NCBI GenBank assembly: GCA_025355875.1
Contig: JANXYV010000185.1
Location: forward strand, 1-59,061
DNA: 59,061 bases
Direction: 5' to 3'
DNA from: Prolixibacteraceae bacterium
GTDB taxonomy: Bacteria; Bacteroidota; Bacteroidia; Bacteroidales; Prolixibacteraceae
Shown: positions 16,755-25,188 of the stretch, piece after piece
Numbering within the stretch: the stretch's first letter is position 1
Layout: each line of letters opens with the position of its first letter
Notes under the pieces: model-generated
The model's input: only the letters and a program-made list of their open reading frames with translations
Databases searched by the model: none
Told to the model about the DNA's origin: nothing
Made by a program: the position numbers and the translations under genes

Positions 16755-18830
16755 TTATTGCTTTTGGTTGAAGATATTATCAATCTTGATTTTTGTTTGC
16801 AGATTATCAGTTTCGGCATTGTATAAATTATCTGCTGTAATAGGATTGTCATTAATGCTCCTAAAAACGTCTGATTGCTCAATTTTTGCCGGATTAAATG
16901 ATTTAAAAAATGACTTGAAATGTTTTAAAGTGTGTTTAAATTCGTTGGTTTTACAACCGATATAAATTTTTTCTTTGATTGATTCCAGATCATCCGAAGT
17001 TACAATTCTGATAAAGTCTTCTTTGGTTGTCCGATTGTCCAGAAAATCGATTTTAATATTAAGCGCATGAATAATTGGAGCTAAGTTCCCTGATGATTTT
17101 ATATAGCCAAATGAGAGTTTCTTTCTGTACTGAGTTTCTGGTTCCTTTAAAAGGTGGTCAACATTTACCGGATTATAACTTTGCAGAGATTGCACAAATT
17201 CTAATTCAATTTGAAATAGCTGCTTTAAATCAACAAAGCATTCGTGTAAATCTCCACCATTTCTTTTCGTAGTTAATTCTTTGTGCTGCATATCTCTAAC
17301 CTGACAAGCGGCAAAATGTCCTTTTATTTCTGCCGGATGGTTATTGAATAATTGTTTCAAATTGCCTTCAGCCTCATTATAGATTTCGCGCAGGGAATCT
17401 TTTAAATCATCGACAATAAATAAAAAAGGTGTCCTTCCATGCTTCAATTGAGAAGTTGTTTTGGAAAATGCTTCCAACAATTGATCGATGAGTTCTGGCT
17501 CCGGAACCATTGAGGTAACCAAATCGGTAATTTGAAGATCCAAAAGAAGATTGTCCAGCGTATGATCGATTGGATTTTTATGTATCCGACCAAGTTCTTC
17601 CAAAAAGAAAAAAATCATTTCGTTTAGGATGATGACTTTTCTTAATTCTTCTTTGTGAATTTCAATGTCAATATCGAGGGAACAGTTATTCACAAAGCAA
17701 CTTTTAACGGTTTCTGTATCCAATAAAAAGTGATAATAATTTGGATGAGCCAATTCGTTAAATTCCGACCTGAGTTTATTCAGTTCACCGAAAATAATAT
17801 TTATATATTCATCTATGGGAATTAAATCTGATGGATGCTTTTGCTTGAAATCGCTGATCATTCGTTCGCTAATTTCTATTCCCTCCATGAAAGTTTGATC
17901 AAAAATATGAACATAATTTTGCTGATTTATGTCTTCAATTTTGATCTTCCCATCAAGCAAATCATTGAGCCACTTGTCATACTTTATGAAGGACCAGCAA
18001 CACAAAGGAGGCTGGGAGATTATATCTGTCTGGATGTTTGTTAATGCAGAGTTAAGGAATTTTGGGGTTAAGGTTTCCAGCATAGAAACACCTTCAATGA
18101 ATTTGCAGAATAATTCATGAAATTCGGTTTCGTTTTTTTGTATTGAATCCGGTGACAGCGCAATTATTTTCGATAATTCTGTGCTAAATTGTTCGGTGGT
18201 TAATTGATGAGCATTTTTAAACAGGTATTCCAGCCGTTGTGTCTCAGACTTGATTTCATCAGTTATTGCACCGGTGGCTGCTACTTTGGCAATAAATCTT
18301 TCCTTGAATCTATTTGATTCCAGATTGATACAATCACTCTTTTTCTGAGCTTGCCAGTTTCGCATTTTCCAGTATTCCTCCTCATTGGTCACAGAAGGTC
18401 TTTGGTGAAGTTCATAAAAAACAACATGCTTTTGGTTCTTTAAAAAATCCTGAAAAGTGAATGATGGCAATTGTATCCTGGATTCCTGATAAAGCCGAAC
18501 TAATTGATTACGTTTTTCGCTTAAAAGGAGACCTTCTTTTATCAGTGCTTGTTCATTGTTTTTGAAAAAAAGTAAACGGGCTGAAAATATCTTATAAATT
18601 ACAATCTCAAAAGCTGCGAAATTGACATACTCCTTTCTCTCGAAGTCATCAATCTTCTGTTTTAATAGAAGTATTTCATTGTGAAGTTTCAAAACTTGCT
18701 GATCTCTTGTCAGATCTTTGAGGTTAAGACTTTCGACAAATATATTTGCCTGGCTTTTTGCATCTACATTGGCTGATTTGTATAAATCATCAAAAAATCG
18801 TCTGATTTCAAGGTTTGTATCTGTTGTCAT
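16755..18830 (-). CDS. Unknown 691-aa protein downstream of integrase
   Basis: 691 aa, strongly helical and charged, with no signal peptide, no membrane helix and no nucleotide-binding motif that I can find. The C-terminal 120 residues (GYIKSSGNLAPIIHALN; KIYIGCKTNEFKHTLKHF) loosely resemble the C-terminal pattern of RteC-like regulators of Bacteroides elements. I do not claim the family. The ATG overlaps the integrase stop by 4 nt, so it is co-expressed with the integrase. Confidence 0.6.
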   Translation of the reverse strand: MTTDTNLEIRRFFDDLYKSANVDAKSQANIFVESLNLKDLTRDQQVLKLHNEILLLKQKIDDFERKEYVNFAAFEIVIYKIFSARLLFFKNNEQALIKEGLLLSEKRNQLVRLYQESRIQLPSFTFQDFLKNQKHVVFYELHQRPSVTNEEEYWKMRNWQAQKKSDCINLESNRFKERFIAKVAATGAITDEIKSETQRLEYLFKNAHQLTTEQFSTELSKIIALSPDSIQKNETEFHELFCKFIEGVSMLETLTPKFLNSALTNIQTDIISQPPLCCWSFIKYDKWLNDLLDGKIKIEDINQQNYVHIFDQTFMEGIEISERMISDFKQKHPSDLIPIDEYINIIFGELNKLRSEFNELAHPNYYHFLLDTETVKSCFVNNCSLDIDIEIHKEELRKVIILNEMIFFFLEELGRIHKNPIDHTLDNLLLDLQITDLVTSMVPEPELIDQLLEAFSKTTSQLKHGRTPFLFIVDDLKDSLREIYNEAEGNLKQLFNNHPAEIKGHFAACQVRDMQHKELTTKRNGGDLHECFVDLKQLFQIELEFVQSLQSYNPVNVDHLLKEPETQYRKKLSFGYIKSSGNLAPIIHALNIKIDFLDNRTTKEDFIRIVTSDDLESIKEKIYIGCKTNEFKHTLKHFKSFFKSFNPAKIEQSDVFRSINDNPITADNLYNAETDNLQTKIKIDNIFNQKQ

Positions 18831-20068
18831 TTTTTGGTAGTAAAATTTAATAATTGTTTTTGATAAGATTCCTTCATATCATCCTCAAAACTATCGAGAT
18901 AGTTTTCTGTGGTTTTGAGGTCTTTATGTCCCAGGCTTTCACTGATGAACTCGGTTGGCGCACCTGAACGTTTTAACACGGTGGCGAATGAATGCCGTGC
19001 TGTGTATGTGGTTAACTTGAGCGTGAACTTTAAGTCTTTCCCAATCTCCTTCATGTATTTATTGATCGTTTTGGTTGCCTGATAGATTTTGGCATATTCT
19101 TGTTCCGGAGTATCATCTTTTGAAAGTATTCCGAAAATGTAGTCTTCGGGTTCTTTTGTATCAACTCCCCATTCATTGATTATTGCCTGAATCTCTGGTA
19201 AGATAAAAACACTAATAGCCTGGCGATCTTGTTTGGTTGAATTGCTTGTTTTTGCACGAATAAAGCTAATCCGATTACCTTCAATATTCTTGAATTTCAA
19301 ATTAGCAATATCCTTAATATTTGCACCATTACATAAATAGCTAAATACCCATAAATCCCGGGAACGCCTTTCACTAACTGTTTTGGTTTGATAATTTACA
19401 ACGCTTGAAATATCTGCCAATGACAACGCTTTCTTTAAATTACGGCCAGAGGGAATTTGATATTTCCGTTTTCCAAATGGATAAAGGTCTTTGTCGAATA
19501 ATCCATTCTGAATCCCAACATTTATTATTGTGCGCAGACTTCTCATGTAAATGCCAACAGTGGTAATTGAATTTCCGCTTTCCAACATCCACTTTTCGTA
19601 ATTATTCAACCATTCGGTTGTAATTTCCCAGAAGGCAATCTTCTTTCTGTTTTTCGATTCCAAAAATTTGGTGACTGATTGTTTAGCATTGTTGTAGCTA
19701 TATGCTGTGCTTATCCGTCCGTTTTGTTTTAGCTCAGAAATATAGTTGCTATATACCTCAAGGATTCCTTGATTAGCTTTGGGCTTTTGATTGAATTTCT
19801 TTTCAAATAGTGCAAAGGAGAAAACTGGCATCTCTCTGATAATTGCAACAGATTGCTCTTCAATTTTATTGAAATACAAAAGATGCTCTTTAAACTTTCC
19901 CCTGGGTTTCTCTGAATGTACTTTTTCCCAATCATCGATTGATAAACTTGTTCCGATAGGATAGTAGTTCTGTGCGCGATTAAAAGTGATTCTAAGCTTA
20001 ACAGCATAGGTGCCGTCCTTGCGTTTTATCCTTTTATCATGTATTATTGCAGTAGTTACGCCAATCAT
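18827..20068 (-). CDS. Tyrosine recombinase/integrase
   Basis: 413 aa. An N-terminal arm-binding domain (about 1-90) and a core-binding SAM-like domain precede the catalytic domain. Visible catalytic elements are the beta-hairpin Lys region FIRAKTS, Box II ARHSFAT with Arg, LGHKDLKTTENYLDSF with His, and the nucleophile Tyr in ENYL. The Box I arginine is replaced by Asn (NGANIKDI where GLRISEL-type sequences are usual), a variation I associate with some Bacteroidota integrases. It sits 176 bp from the tRNA-Lys fragment, as expected for an integrase next to its own att site. Confidence 0.93.
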   Translation of the reverse strand: MIGVTTAIIHDKRIKRKDGTYAVKLRITFNRAQNYYPIGTSLSIDDWEKVHSEKPRGKFKEHLLYFNKIEEQSVAIIREMPVFSFALFEKKFNQKPKANQGILEVYSNYISELKQNGRISTAYSYNNAKQSVTKFLESKNRKKIAFWEITTEWLNNYEKWMLESGNSITTVGIYMRSLRTIINVGIQNGLFDKDLYPFGKRKYQIPSGRNLKKALSLADISSVVNYQTKTVSERRSRDLWVFSYLCNGANIKDIANLKFKNIEGNRISFIRAKTSNSTKQDRQAISVFILPEIQAIINEWGVDTKEPEDYIFGILSKDDTPEQEYAKIYQATKTINKYMKEIGKDLKFTLKLTTYTARHSFATVLKRSGAPTEFISESLGHKDLKTTENYLDSFEDDMKESYQKQLLNFTTKK

Positions 20069-20134
20069 ATGTATGTAATTGATTAAAAATGAGGATAATT
20101 ACTATCAATTTTGATACATACAATATACATACAT
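20069..20134. promoter_or_regulatory. Repeated TACATACAT motifs upstream of integrase
   Basis: Three copies of a 9-bp motif: ATGTATGTA (20069-20077, inverted), ATACATACA (20114-20122) and ATACATACAT (20125-20134). They lie between the integrase start and the att site and may be arm-type or excisionase binding sites. Confidence 0.4.
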
Positions 20135-20244
20135 TTTGGTTAAAAAACAACAGAAAAGGGAAAATAAAAGAAAATATTTGCTATTTAAGCTATTGAATAT
20201 CAATTAAATGAAGATGCAAGGAAAATAAAGGAAGACAAAAAATA

Positions 20245-20291
20245 TGACTCTTAATCAGCGGGCCCAGGGTTCGAATCCCTGCAGACCGACC
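20245..20291 (+). other. Integrative element att site: 3' half of tRNA-Lys(CTT)
   Basis: The sequence runs from the anticodon loop (CTCTTAA, anticodon CTT) through the variable loop and T arm (CAGGG TTCGAAT CCCTG) to the acceptor strand CAGACCG and discriminator A. The D arm and 5' acceptor strand are missing. The bases before TGA do not complete the anticodon stem, so the duplication starts at about 20245. An intact tRNA-Lys gene is expected at the other end, to the left of the window. This marks the right border of the element. Confidence 0.85.
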
Positions 20292-20303
20292 TTTCAGAAT
20301 CAA

Positions 20304-20337
20304 ACACTTACACGAATCTGGTGTAGGTGTTTTTTTT
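20304..20337 (+). terminator. Rho-independent terminator after the tRNA fragment
   Basis: Stem ACACTTACAC (20304-20313) with GTGTAGGTGT (20321-20330), one G-T pair, 7-nt loop, then a run of T (20331-20337). It was probably the native terminator of the tRNA-Lys gene before integration separated them. Confidence 0.85.
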
Positions 20338-20438
20338 GTTTAAGGATGTTCTCAAAGTAAGGTAGAGCTTAATTTAAAAACAGATTTCCACACAGAATCG
20401 GAAGAAATGCGTGCAATCCGGTGTAGAAGGGTCAGTTG

Positions 20439-21260
20439 TCAAAACTTGAAGGACACTACAAACTCGGTATAAAACGAGTTGCTTAGTGTTTCAAGGGTAT
20501 GTGCTTGGCCGTTTTTTCTTGTGATTGTCAACGGATTCAATGGAATGGCATAGGTCGGAATGAGCGAAAATTCCCATTGATTGTCCTCAATAGTTACGGG
20601 TGAGGAGAATTCATAATCCAATACCACAAAGTTGTTTGTACCGGTAATGTTGATTCCGCTGTTTCCCAGTATTTGCTTTGCATTACCGTGAAATTTTTGT
20701 GTCCCTGCATACGATAATATGGATGGATCTATGGTCTATTTCAGCTGCTCTTCTCCGATGTAAAATGGGTGAGAAATGCCATAACTTAGCAGAATGTCAG
20801 TCTTCTGAGATAATGCAACATCCAAACCGGTGTTAAACGTCAGAACAGAGGTGCTGTAACTGGCATTGGTCATTGCCTCGCCTTTGATATTCGATTTGGT
20901 TGATGTACTGTTCTTGCTGTAAAAATATTTGCTAGCCGATATTCCTCCGCTGAAATTCTCGCCAATAGAGAATTCATAACCACCTTCTAACGTAATTAGG
21001 TCGACCTGGCCGGGTGATTTTGTTTTGTACGACAGGGAAGTATCGAAAAATAATCCTGATTTGTGGTAGTACCCGAACGTTGGTGTCAGGTATGGTAATT
21101 TCAGGGTATCTTTTCTTCCGTAATAAACGGCATTGGTTAGATAAGACATCGAGGCCTTGAAAGCCGAAGAGGTCACAGGTTCAGGATCAGTTTCTTCGGC
21201 CTGTATATTCAGCGCCCAAATCATGATCAGCAAGATGAGATATGCAATTCTCGATTTCAT
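20439..21260 (-). pseudogene. Outer-membrane beta-barrel protein gene interrupted by in-frame TAG
   Basis: One frame runs from ATG 21260 to the stop at 20439, broken only by TAG at 20736-20738. The N-terminus is a Sec signal peptide (LAYLILL-type core, ending near NIQA). The body alternates hydrophobic residues as in beta strands, and the C-terminus ends VVSFKF with the terminal Phe of outer-membrane barrels. After the TAG the same frame continues with barrel-like sequence (ILSYAGTQKFHGNAKQIL), so the break is one nonsense change and not a frame change. It was probably an intact gene of about 272 aa. A sequencing error is possible. Confidence 0.75.
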
Positions 21261-21416
21261 TGACCAAATATACTTCTTATTGAACTCCGACGATATTTTT
21301 GCAGGCAATTTCTGAATCTGATCGCACATAAAGAAGTATGTCATATAGTGGATCTGATTCAGGATTTCTGCAGATTAAATTCCTGATTATGGTTATGTGG
21401 AATCGACCGATATTTT

Positions 21417-21424
21417 TAACTTTG
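21417..21424 (+). promoter_or_regulatory. -7 box of the beta-propeller gene
   Basis: TAACTTTG matches TAnnTTTG exactly and lies 34 bp before the ATG at 21459. No clear TTG element is present 19-21 bp upstream. Confidence 0.55.
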
Positions 21425-21458
21425 GAAAAACCAAAATCAATCTCCAAAATCGAATTTT

Positions 21459-22802
21459 ATGAAAAAGTCAACCAAAATTATTTTGATCATCTGTTCCATT
21501 TTACTCGTGTTCGGAGTCTATTTTGCTTATCAAATCTATAAGAGTATCAAAGGCAGCGAACCATTGTCCGGAAAGCAGGGCCAGATTCCGGCGAAGATGG
21601 CTTCGGTTCCTCCTGTTACAAAAGGCACTGCTGATTGGCCAAATTGGCGCGGTGTAAACTTTGACGGCAAAACTGCCACGACTGGTATTCAGACCGATTG
21701 GTCGAAAGGCCTGAAAAAGCTTTGGTGTGTAAGTTACCTTTGTCAGGATAAGGCAACAGCTTCCTGGTCGGCTCCTGCAATTCAGGGAAACAGGTTAATT
21801 ATTCCGGGAAGAGATGAAAATAATGATTTGATTTTTTGCCTGAATGCGGAAACCGGAGAATTGATCTGGTTGGGTTCCTACAAGGCAGATGCCGGAAGCA
21901 GCCATGGTCCCGGGCCTCGGGCAACTCCGTTTATCGACGAAAACCGGGTCTATACCTTTGGACGAAGCGGTGATCTGGTTTGCTGGCAGCTGGAAGATGG
22001 GACAATGCTTTGGCACAAAAAGGTCGGAGATGCCGGTGGCGCTGAACCTACTTGGGGATATTCAACTACCCCGCTTGTTCTTGATAATAAAGTAATTGTG
22101 CAGGGCGGTGGAACTGCTCTGGTTATTGCCTTTGACAAGCTTACCGGAGAACAGCTCTGGAAATCGATGGAAGGCGATGCCGGATATTCAGCGGCAATTC
22201 CAATGAAAGTCGATGGTGAAATCAAAATTTTGATCTATCAGGGGAAAGGGCTTTCTTGTCTGAATCCGTCGGATGGTAAAGAAATATGGACGGCACCCTG
22301 GGCTACCGAATACTGTGTGAATGCCACCACACCGGCAGTTTCAGGCGATATTGTTTTTCATTCCTCCGGATATAAAACCGGATGCGAAGCGCTAAAAGTT
22401 ACCGGAACGGCGTATCAGGTTTTATGGAAAAGCAATGTGATTGAAGCACAACATTCTGATCCTGTATTAATTGATGGTTACATTTATGGCTATTCCGGCG
22501 AAAGTTCACGGAATAACGGTCAGTTTAAATGCGTGGAATTAGCTACCGGAAAAGAAGTGTGGAGCACCGGCGAAATAGGGCAGGGGACTACCACCTTTGC
22601 GGATGGTTACCTGATTTGCCTGGATATAAAGGGAAACCTGGCCTTGATTAAACCAGATCCTTCCGGATTTAAACTGCTTGGCCGAATCGAACATGCTTTG
22701 GAAGATGTCAAAAATCCGGCATGGACAGTTCCGGTAATCGCAAATGGGAAACTCTATCTGCGATATTTGCAGCAATTGGTTTGTTATCAAATGGTTAGGT
22801 AG
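21459..22802 (+). CDS. PQQ-like beta-propeller repeat protein, membrane-anchored
   Basis: 447 aa. An N-terminal membrane anchor (about 7-27, IILIICSILLVFGVYFAYQI) is followed by WPNWRGVNFDGK and a series of blades of the PQQ-enzyme-repeat kind, each with an A-x-x-G-x-x-x-W tail: AETGELIW, LEDGTMLWHKK, KLTGEQLW, PSDGKEIW, LATGKEVW. It probably faces the periplasm. Such proteins are BamB-like scaffolds or relatives of alcohol dehydrogenase propellers. No Cys-Cys pair or PQQ ligand can be assigned with confidence, so an enzymatic role is not supported. It stands as a single gene. Confidence 0.8.
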   Translation: MKKSTKIILIICSILLVFGVYFAYQIYKSIKGSEPLSGKQGQIPAKMASVPPVTKGTADWPNWRGVNFDGKTATTGIQTDWSKGLKKLWCVSYLCQDKATASWSAPAIQGNRLIIPGRDENNDLIFCLNAETGELIWLGSYKADAGSSHGPGPRATPFIDENRVYTFGRSGDLVCWQLEDGTMLWHKKVGDAGGAEPTWGYSTTPLVLDNKVIVQGGGTALVIAFDKLTGEQLWKSMEGDAGYSAAIPMKVDGEIKILIYQGKGLSCLNPSDGKEIWTAPWATEYCVNATTPAVSGDIVFHSSGYKTGCEALKVTGTAYQVLWKSNVIEAQHSDPVLIDGYIYGYSGESSRNNGQFKCVELATGKEVWSTGEIGQGTTTFADGYLICLDIKGNLALIKPDPSGFKLLGRIEHALEDVKNPAWTVPVIANGKLYLRYLQQLVCYQMVR

Positions 22803-23004
22803 TTCAGATTGAGAAAATCAGATGTTAGCATGAACAATAAAGAACTTTTTACAGTTATATATTCCTGAACGAATATTCGTTGATCCTGAATCGTTGGTTT
22901 TGACTGAATAATACCGGATGACAGGCAGAAAGAAATTTATCGAAGGAAATGAGTCATTTTCCTTATAGTTTTTCAGGCATTCAAATATTTTACTTTCGAT
23001 TTAT
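22803..23004. other. Intergenic region with 14-bp palindrome
   Basis: About 200 bp between the propeller gene and the ilv promoter. The only structure seen is a perfect palindrome AACGAATATTCGTT at 22868-22881. No terminator with a T run and no ORF stand out. Confidence 0.4.
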
Positions 23005-23034
23005 TTTGGAAGTTCAATTTAATTTCTACATTTG
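23005..23034 (+). promoter_or_regulatory. Promoter of the ilv leader and operon
   Basis: A perfect -7 box TACATTTG (23027-23034), with TTTG at 23005-23008 and an 18-bp spacer. Transcription would begin just before the leader peptide, consistent with attenuation control. Confidence 0.75.
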
Positions 23035-23044
23035 CCCTTATAAA

Positions 23045-23122
23045 ATGCAAGCAGAAATGAAAAATATCAGCATTATATCTCTAGTCCTTGTCAGCGTGGT
23101 GGTCCTCCTTCGTGCTGAATGA
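23045..23122 (+). CDS. ilv operon leader peptide
   Basis: 25 codons from ATG 23045, or 21 codons from ATG 23057, ending TGA 23120-23122. From the second Met it reads MKNISIISLVLVSVVVLLRAE. Twelve of 21 residues are Ile, Val or Leu, including the runs SLVLVS and VVVLL. This is the composition of ilv leader peptides whose translation senses charged branched-chain tRNAs. It lies between the promoter and a terminator in front of ilvD, and its stop codon overlaps the antiterminator arm. It is not expected to have a function as a protein. Confidence 0.85.
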   Translation: MQAEMKNISIISLVLVSVVVLLRAE

Positions 23123-23185
23123 GATTGGTATAATGTAAGCTAAAAACTTGAAAGCCTTTCTCATTCAGTTGAGAAAGGCTTTTTT
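23115..23185 (+). promoter_or_regulatory. Transcription attenuator of ilvDBN
   Basis: Terminator: perfect 13-bp stem, AAAGCCTTTCTCA (23151-23163) with TGAGAAAGGCTTT (23170-23182), 6-nt loop, ending in T to 23185. Antiterminator: CTGAATGAGA (23115-23124), which includes the leader stop codon, is a perfect complement of TCTCATTCAG (23159-23168) in the terminator's left arm and loop. The two structures are exclusive. A ribosome stalled at the Ile/Val/Leu codons (23066-23110) leaves 23115-23124 free and allows read-through. A ribosome that reaches the stop covers that arm and allows termination. Confidence 0.85.
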
Positions 23186-23214
23186 ATAAAAAAAATAATT
23201 TCAGACAAAAAGGT

Positions 23215-25044
23215 ATGTATAAACGTTTAAGATCAGCAACTACAACAGAAGGCCGGCGAATGGCGGGCGCAAGAAGCCTCTGGCGGGCAAACGGAATGAA
23301 GGAAGAACAATTTGGACGACCGGTTATCGCCATCGTCAATTCGTTTACACAATTTGTCCCTGGGCATGTTCATCTTCACGATATCGGCCAGTACATAAAA
23401 GGGATTATCGAGCAAAAAGGCTGCTTTGCCGCCGAATTCAATACCATCGCTGTGGATGACGGTATTGCCATGGGACACGATGGGATGTTGTATTCACTGC
23501 CTTCGCGCGATGTGATTGCCGACAGTGTCGAATACATGGTGAATGCCCACCGGGCTGACGCGATGGTTTGCATCTCGAACTGCGACAAAATTACCCCGGG
23601 AATGATGATGGCCGCGATGCGACTGAACATTCCTGTGATATTTGTTTCCGGAGGTCCGATGGAAGCCGGTAAAATCGACGGCAAAATGTATGATTTAGTC
23701 GATGCGATGGTTATGGCAGGCGACAATTCGGTTTCAGACGAACTGATATTGAAGGTTGAAAAGGATGCCTGTCCTACCTGCGGATCCTGCTCCGGAATGT
23801 TCACTGCCAACTCCATGAACTGTCTGGCTGAGGCTCTGGGTCTTGCGCTTCCGGGGAATGGATCGATTCTGGCCACGCATGCCAACCGGAAACGCTTATT
23901 CGAAGAAGCTGCAGGAAGGATTGTCGAAATGACCGACGAATATTATCAAAAAGGAAATGAAAATGTCCTTCCGCGAAATATTGCAACAAAAGCTGCATTC
24001 CAAAACGCAATGAAACTCGATATTGCAATGGGTGGTTCGACCAATACCGTTTTGCATATTCTGGCTATTGCTTCTGAAGGTGAAGTTGATTTTACGATGA
24101 AAGATATAGACGAATTGTCGCGCGTGACACCAAATCTTTGCAAGGTTGCACCAAGTGGAAGCTACCACATGGAAGATGTAAACCGTGCAGGTGGAATCTT
24201 AGGAATTCTGGCAGAACTCGATCGCGCCGGAATGCTCGATACCACTGTTCCTCGTGCTGACGGTCGAACACTGGCTCAGGCCATTGCTGAATATGACGTG
24301 GTGGCGCCAACTGTGACCGAAGATGCACTGCAGAGATACAAGTCAGCACCGGGTGGTGGACGCAACCTTGTGATGGGTTCTCAGGAACGGTATTACCGTG
24401 AATTGGATACCGACCGCTCACACGGCTGTATTCGTGACTACGAACATGCCTACAACAAAGATGGAGGTTTGGCTGTTTTGTACGGAAATATTGCCCGAAA
24501 CGGCTGCATAGTGAAAACTGCAGGCGTCGATCCATCGGTATATCATTTTAAAGGAACTGCCAGGGTATTCCAATCGCAGGATGATGCCTGCAACGGAATT
24601 CTTGGCGATAAAGTGCAGGCCGGAGATGTTGTGGTAATTATTTATGAAGGCCCGAAAGGCGGCCCTGGAATGCAGGAAATGCTCTATCCAACTTCCTATA
24701 TCAAATCGATGGGATTGGGAAAAGCTTGCGCCCTGATTACTGACGGACGTTTTTCAGGCGGAACTTCAGGATTGTCCATCGGGCATGTTTCTCCGGAAGC
24801 CGCTGCCGGTGGTGAAATTGCACTGATCCAGGATGGGGATTTGATAGAAATTGATATCCTTTCCCGGAAAATTGATGTTCTGCTCAGTGTCGGAGAACTG
24901 GAAGAAAGAAGGAAAAAGGAAATGGGAAAAGGGAAGGATGCGTTTATGCCCGAACCGCGTGAGCGTCAGGTTAGCAAAGCCCTGAAAGCCTATGCCAGTA
25001 TGGTTTCCTCAGCCGATCGGGGAGCTATCAGACTGATTGATTAG
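23215..25044 (+). CDS. ilvD: Dihydroxy-acid dehydratase
   Basis: 609 aa, full length for the larger IlvD form. It dehydrates 2,3-dihydroxy-isovalerate and 2,3-dihydroxy-3-methylvalerate to the keto acids of valine and isoleucine. Visible Fe-S ligand motifs are [10 protein letters not shown] and [18 protein letters not shown]. Further family motifs are [20 protein letters not shown] and [11 protein letters not shown]. It is the first gene behind the leader attenuator, 29 bp after the terminator's T run, and is followed by ilvB and ilvN on the same strand. Confidence 0.97.
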   Translation: MYKRLRSATTTEGRRMAGARSLWRANGMKEEQFGRPVIAIVNSFTQFVPGHVHLHDIGQYIKGIIEQKGCFAAEFNTIAVDDGIAMGHDGMLYSLPSRDVIADSVEYMVNAHRADAMVCISNCDKITPGMMMAAMRLNIPVIFVSGGPMEAGKIDGKMYDLVDAMVMAGDNSVSDELILKVEKDACPTCGSCSGMFTANSMNCLAEALGLALPGNGSILATHANRKRLFEEAAGRIVEMTDEYYQKGNENVLPRNIATKAAFQNAMKLDIAMGGSTNTVLHILAIASEGEVDFTMKDIDELSRVTPNLCKVAPSGSYHMEDVNRAGGILGILAELDRAGMLDTTVPRADGRTLAQAIAEYDVVAPTVTEDALQRYKSAPGGGRNLVMGSQERYYRELDTDRSHGCIRDYEHAYNKDGGLAVLYGNIARNGCIVKTAGVDPSVYHFKGTARVFQSQDDACNGILGDKVQAGDVVVIIYEGPKGGPGMQEMLYPTSYIKSMGLGKACALITDGRFSGGTSGLSIGHVSPEAAAGGEIALIQDGDLIEIDILSRKIDVLLSVGELEERRKKEMGKGKDAFMPEPRERQVSKALKAYASMVSSADRGAIRLID

Positions 25045-25051
25045 AAAAAGT

Positions 25052-25156
25052 GACTAAAGTGAACTAGAGTGCCTAAAGTGCGCTAAAGTTCTAAAAACGA
25101 TAATCAACGTATGGGGTTATAACTTTAGGCACTCCAAACTTTAGGCACTCCGAACT
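25052..25156. repeat. Long inverted repeat between ilvD and ilvB
   Basis: The left arm (25052-25090) is built of CTAAAGTG and GTGCCTAAAG units. The right arm (25121-25156) carries the complements AACTTTAGGCACTCC and TTTAGGCACTCCGAACT. The same family occurs at 27585-27682. It begins 8 bp after the ilvD stop and may form a long hairpin that tunes ilvB expression. Confidence 0.8.
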
Positions 25157-25188
25157 ATATAATTCAAAATATATTAAACTCAAAGAAT

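Noticed and set aside
20245-20291. A functional tRNA-Lys gene
   Set aside because: The D arm and 5' acceptor strand are missing; the upstream bases do not pair with the acceptor or anticodon stems.
21459-22802. PQQ-dependent dehydrogenase
   Set aside because: Only propeller repeats are seen; the length is below that of the enzymes and no catalytic Asp/Cys-ring region can be assigned.
23233-24535. Minus-strand ORFs overlapping ilvD
   Set aside because: They are shadows of a strongly conserved enzyme gene, with low-complexity or atypical composition and no start context.
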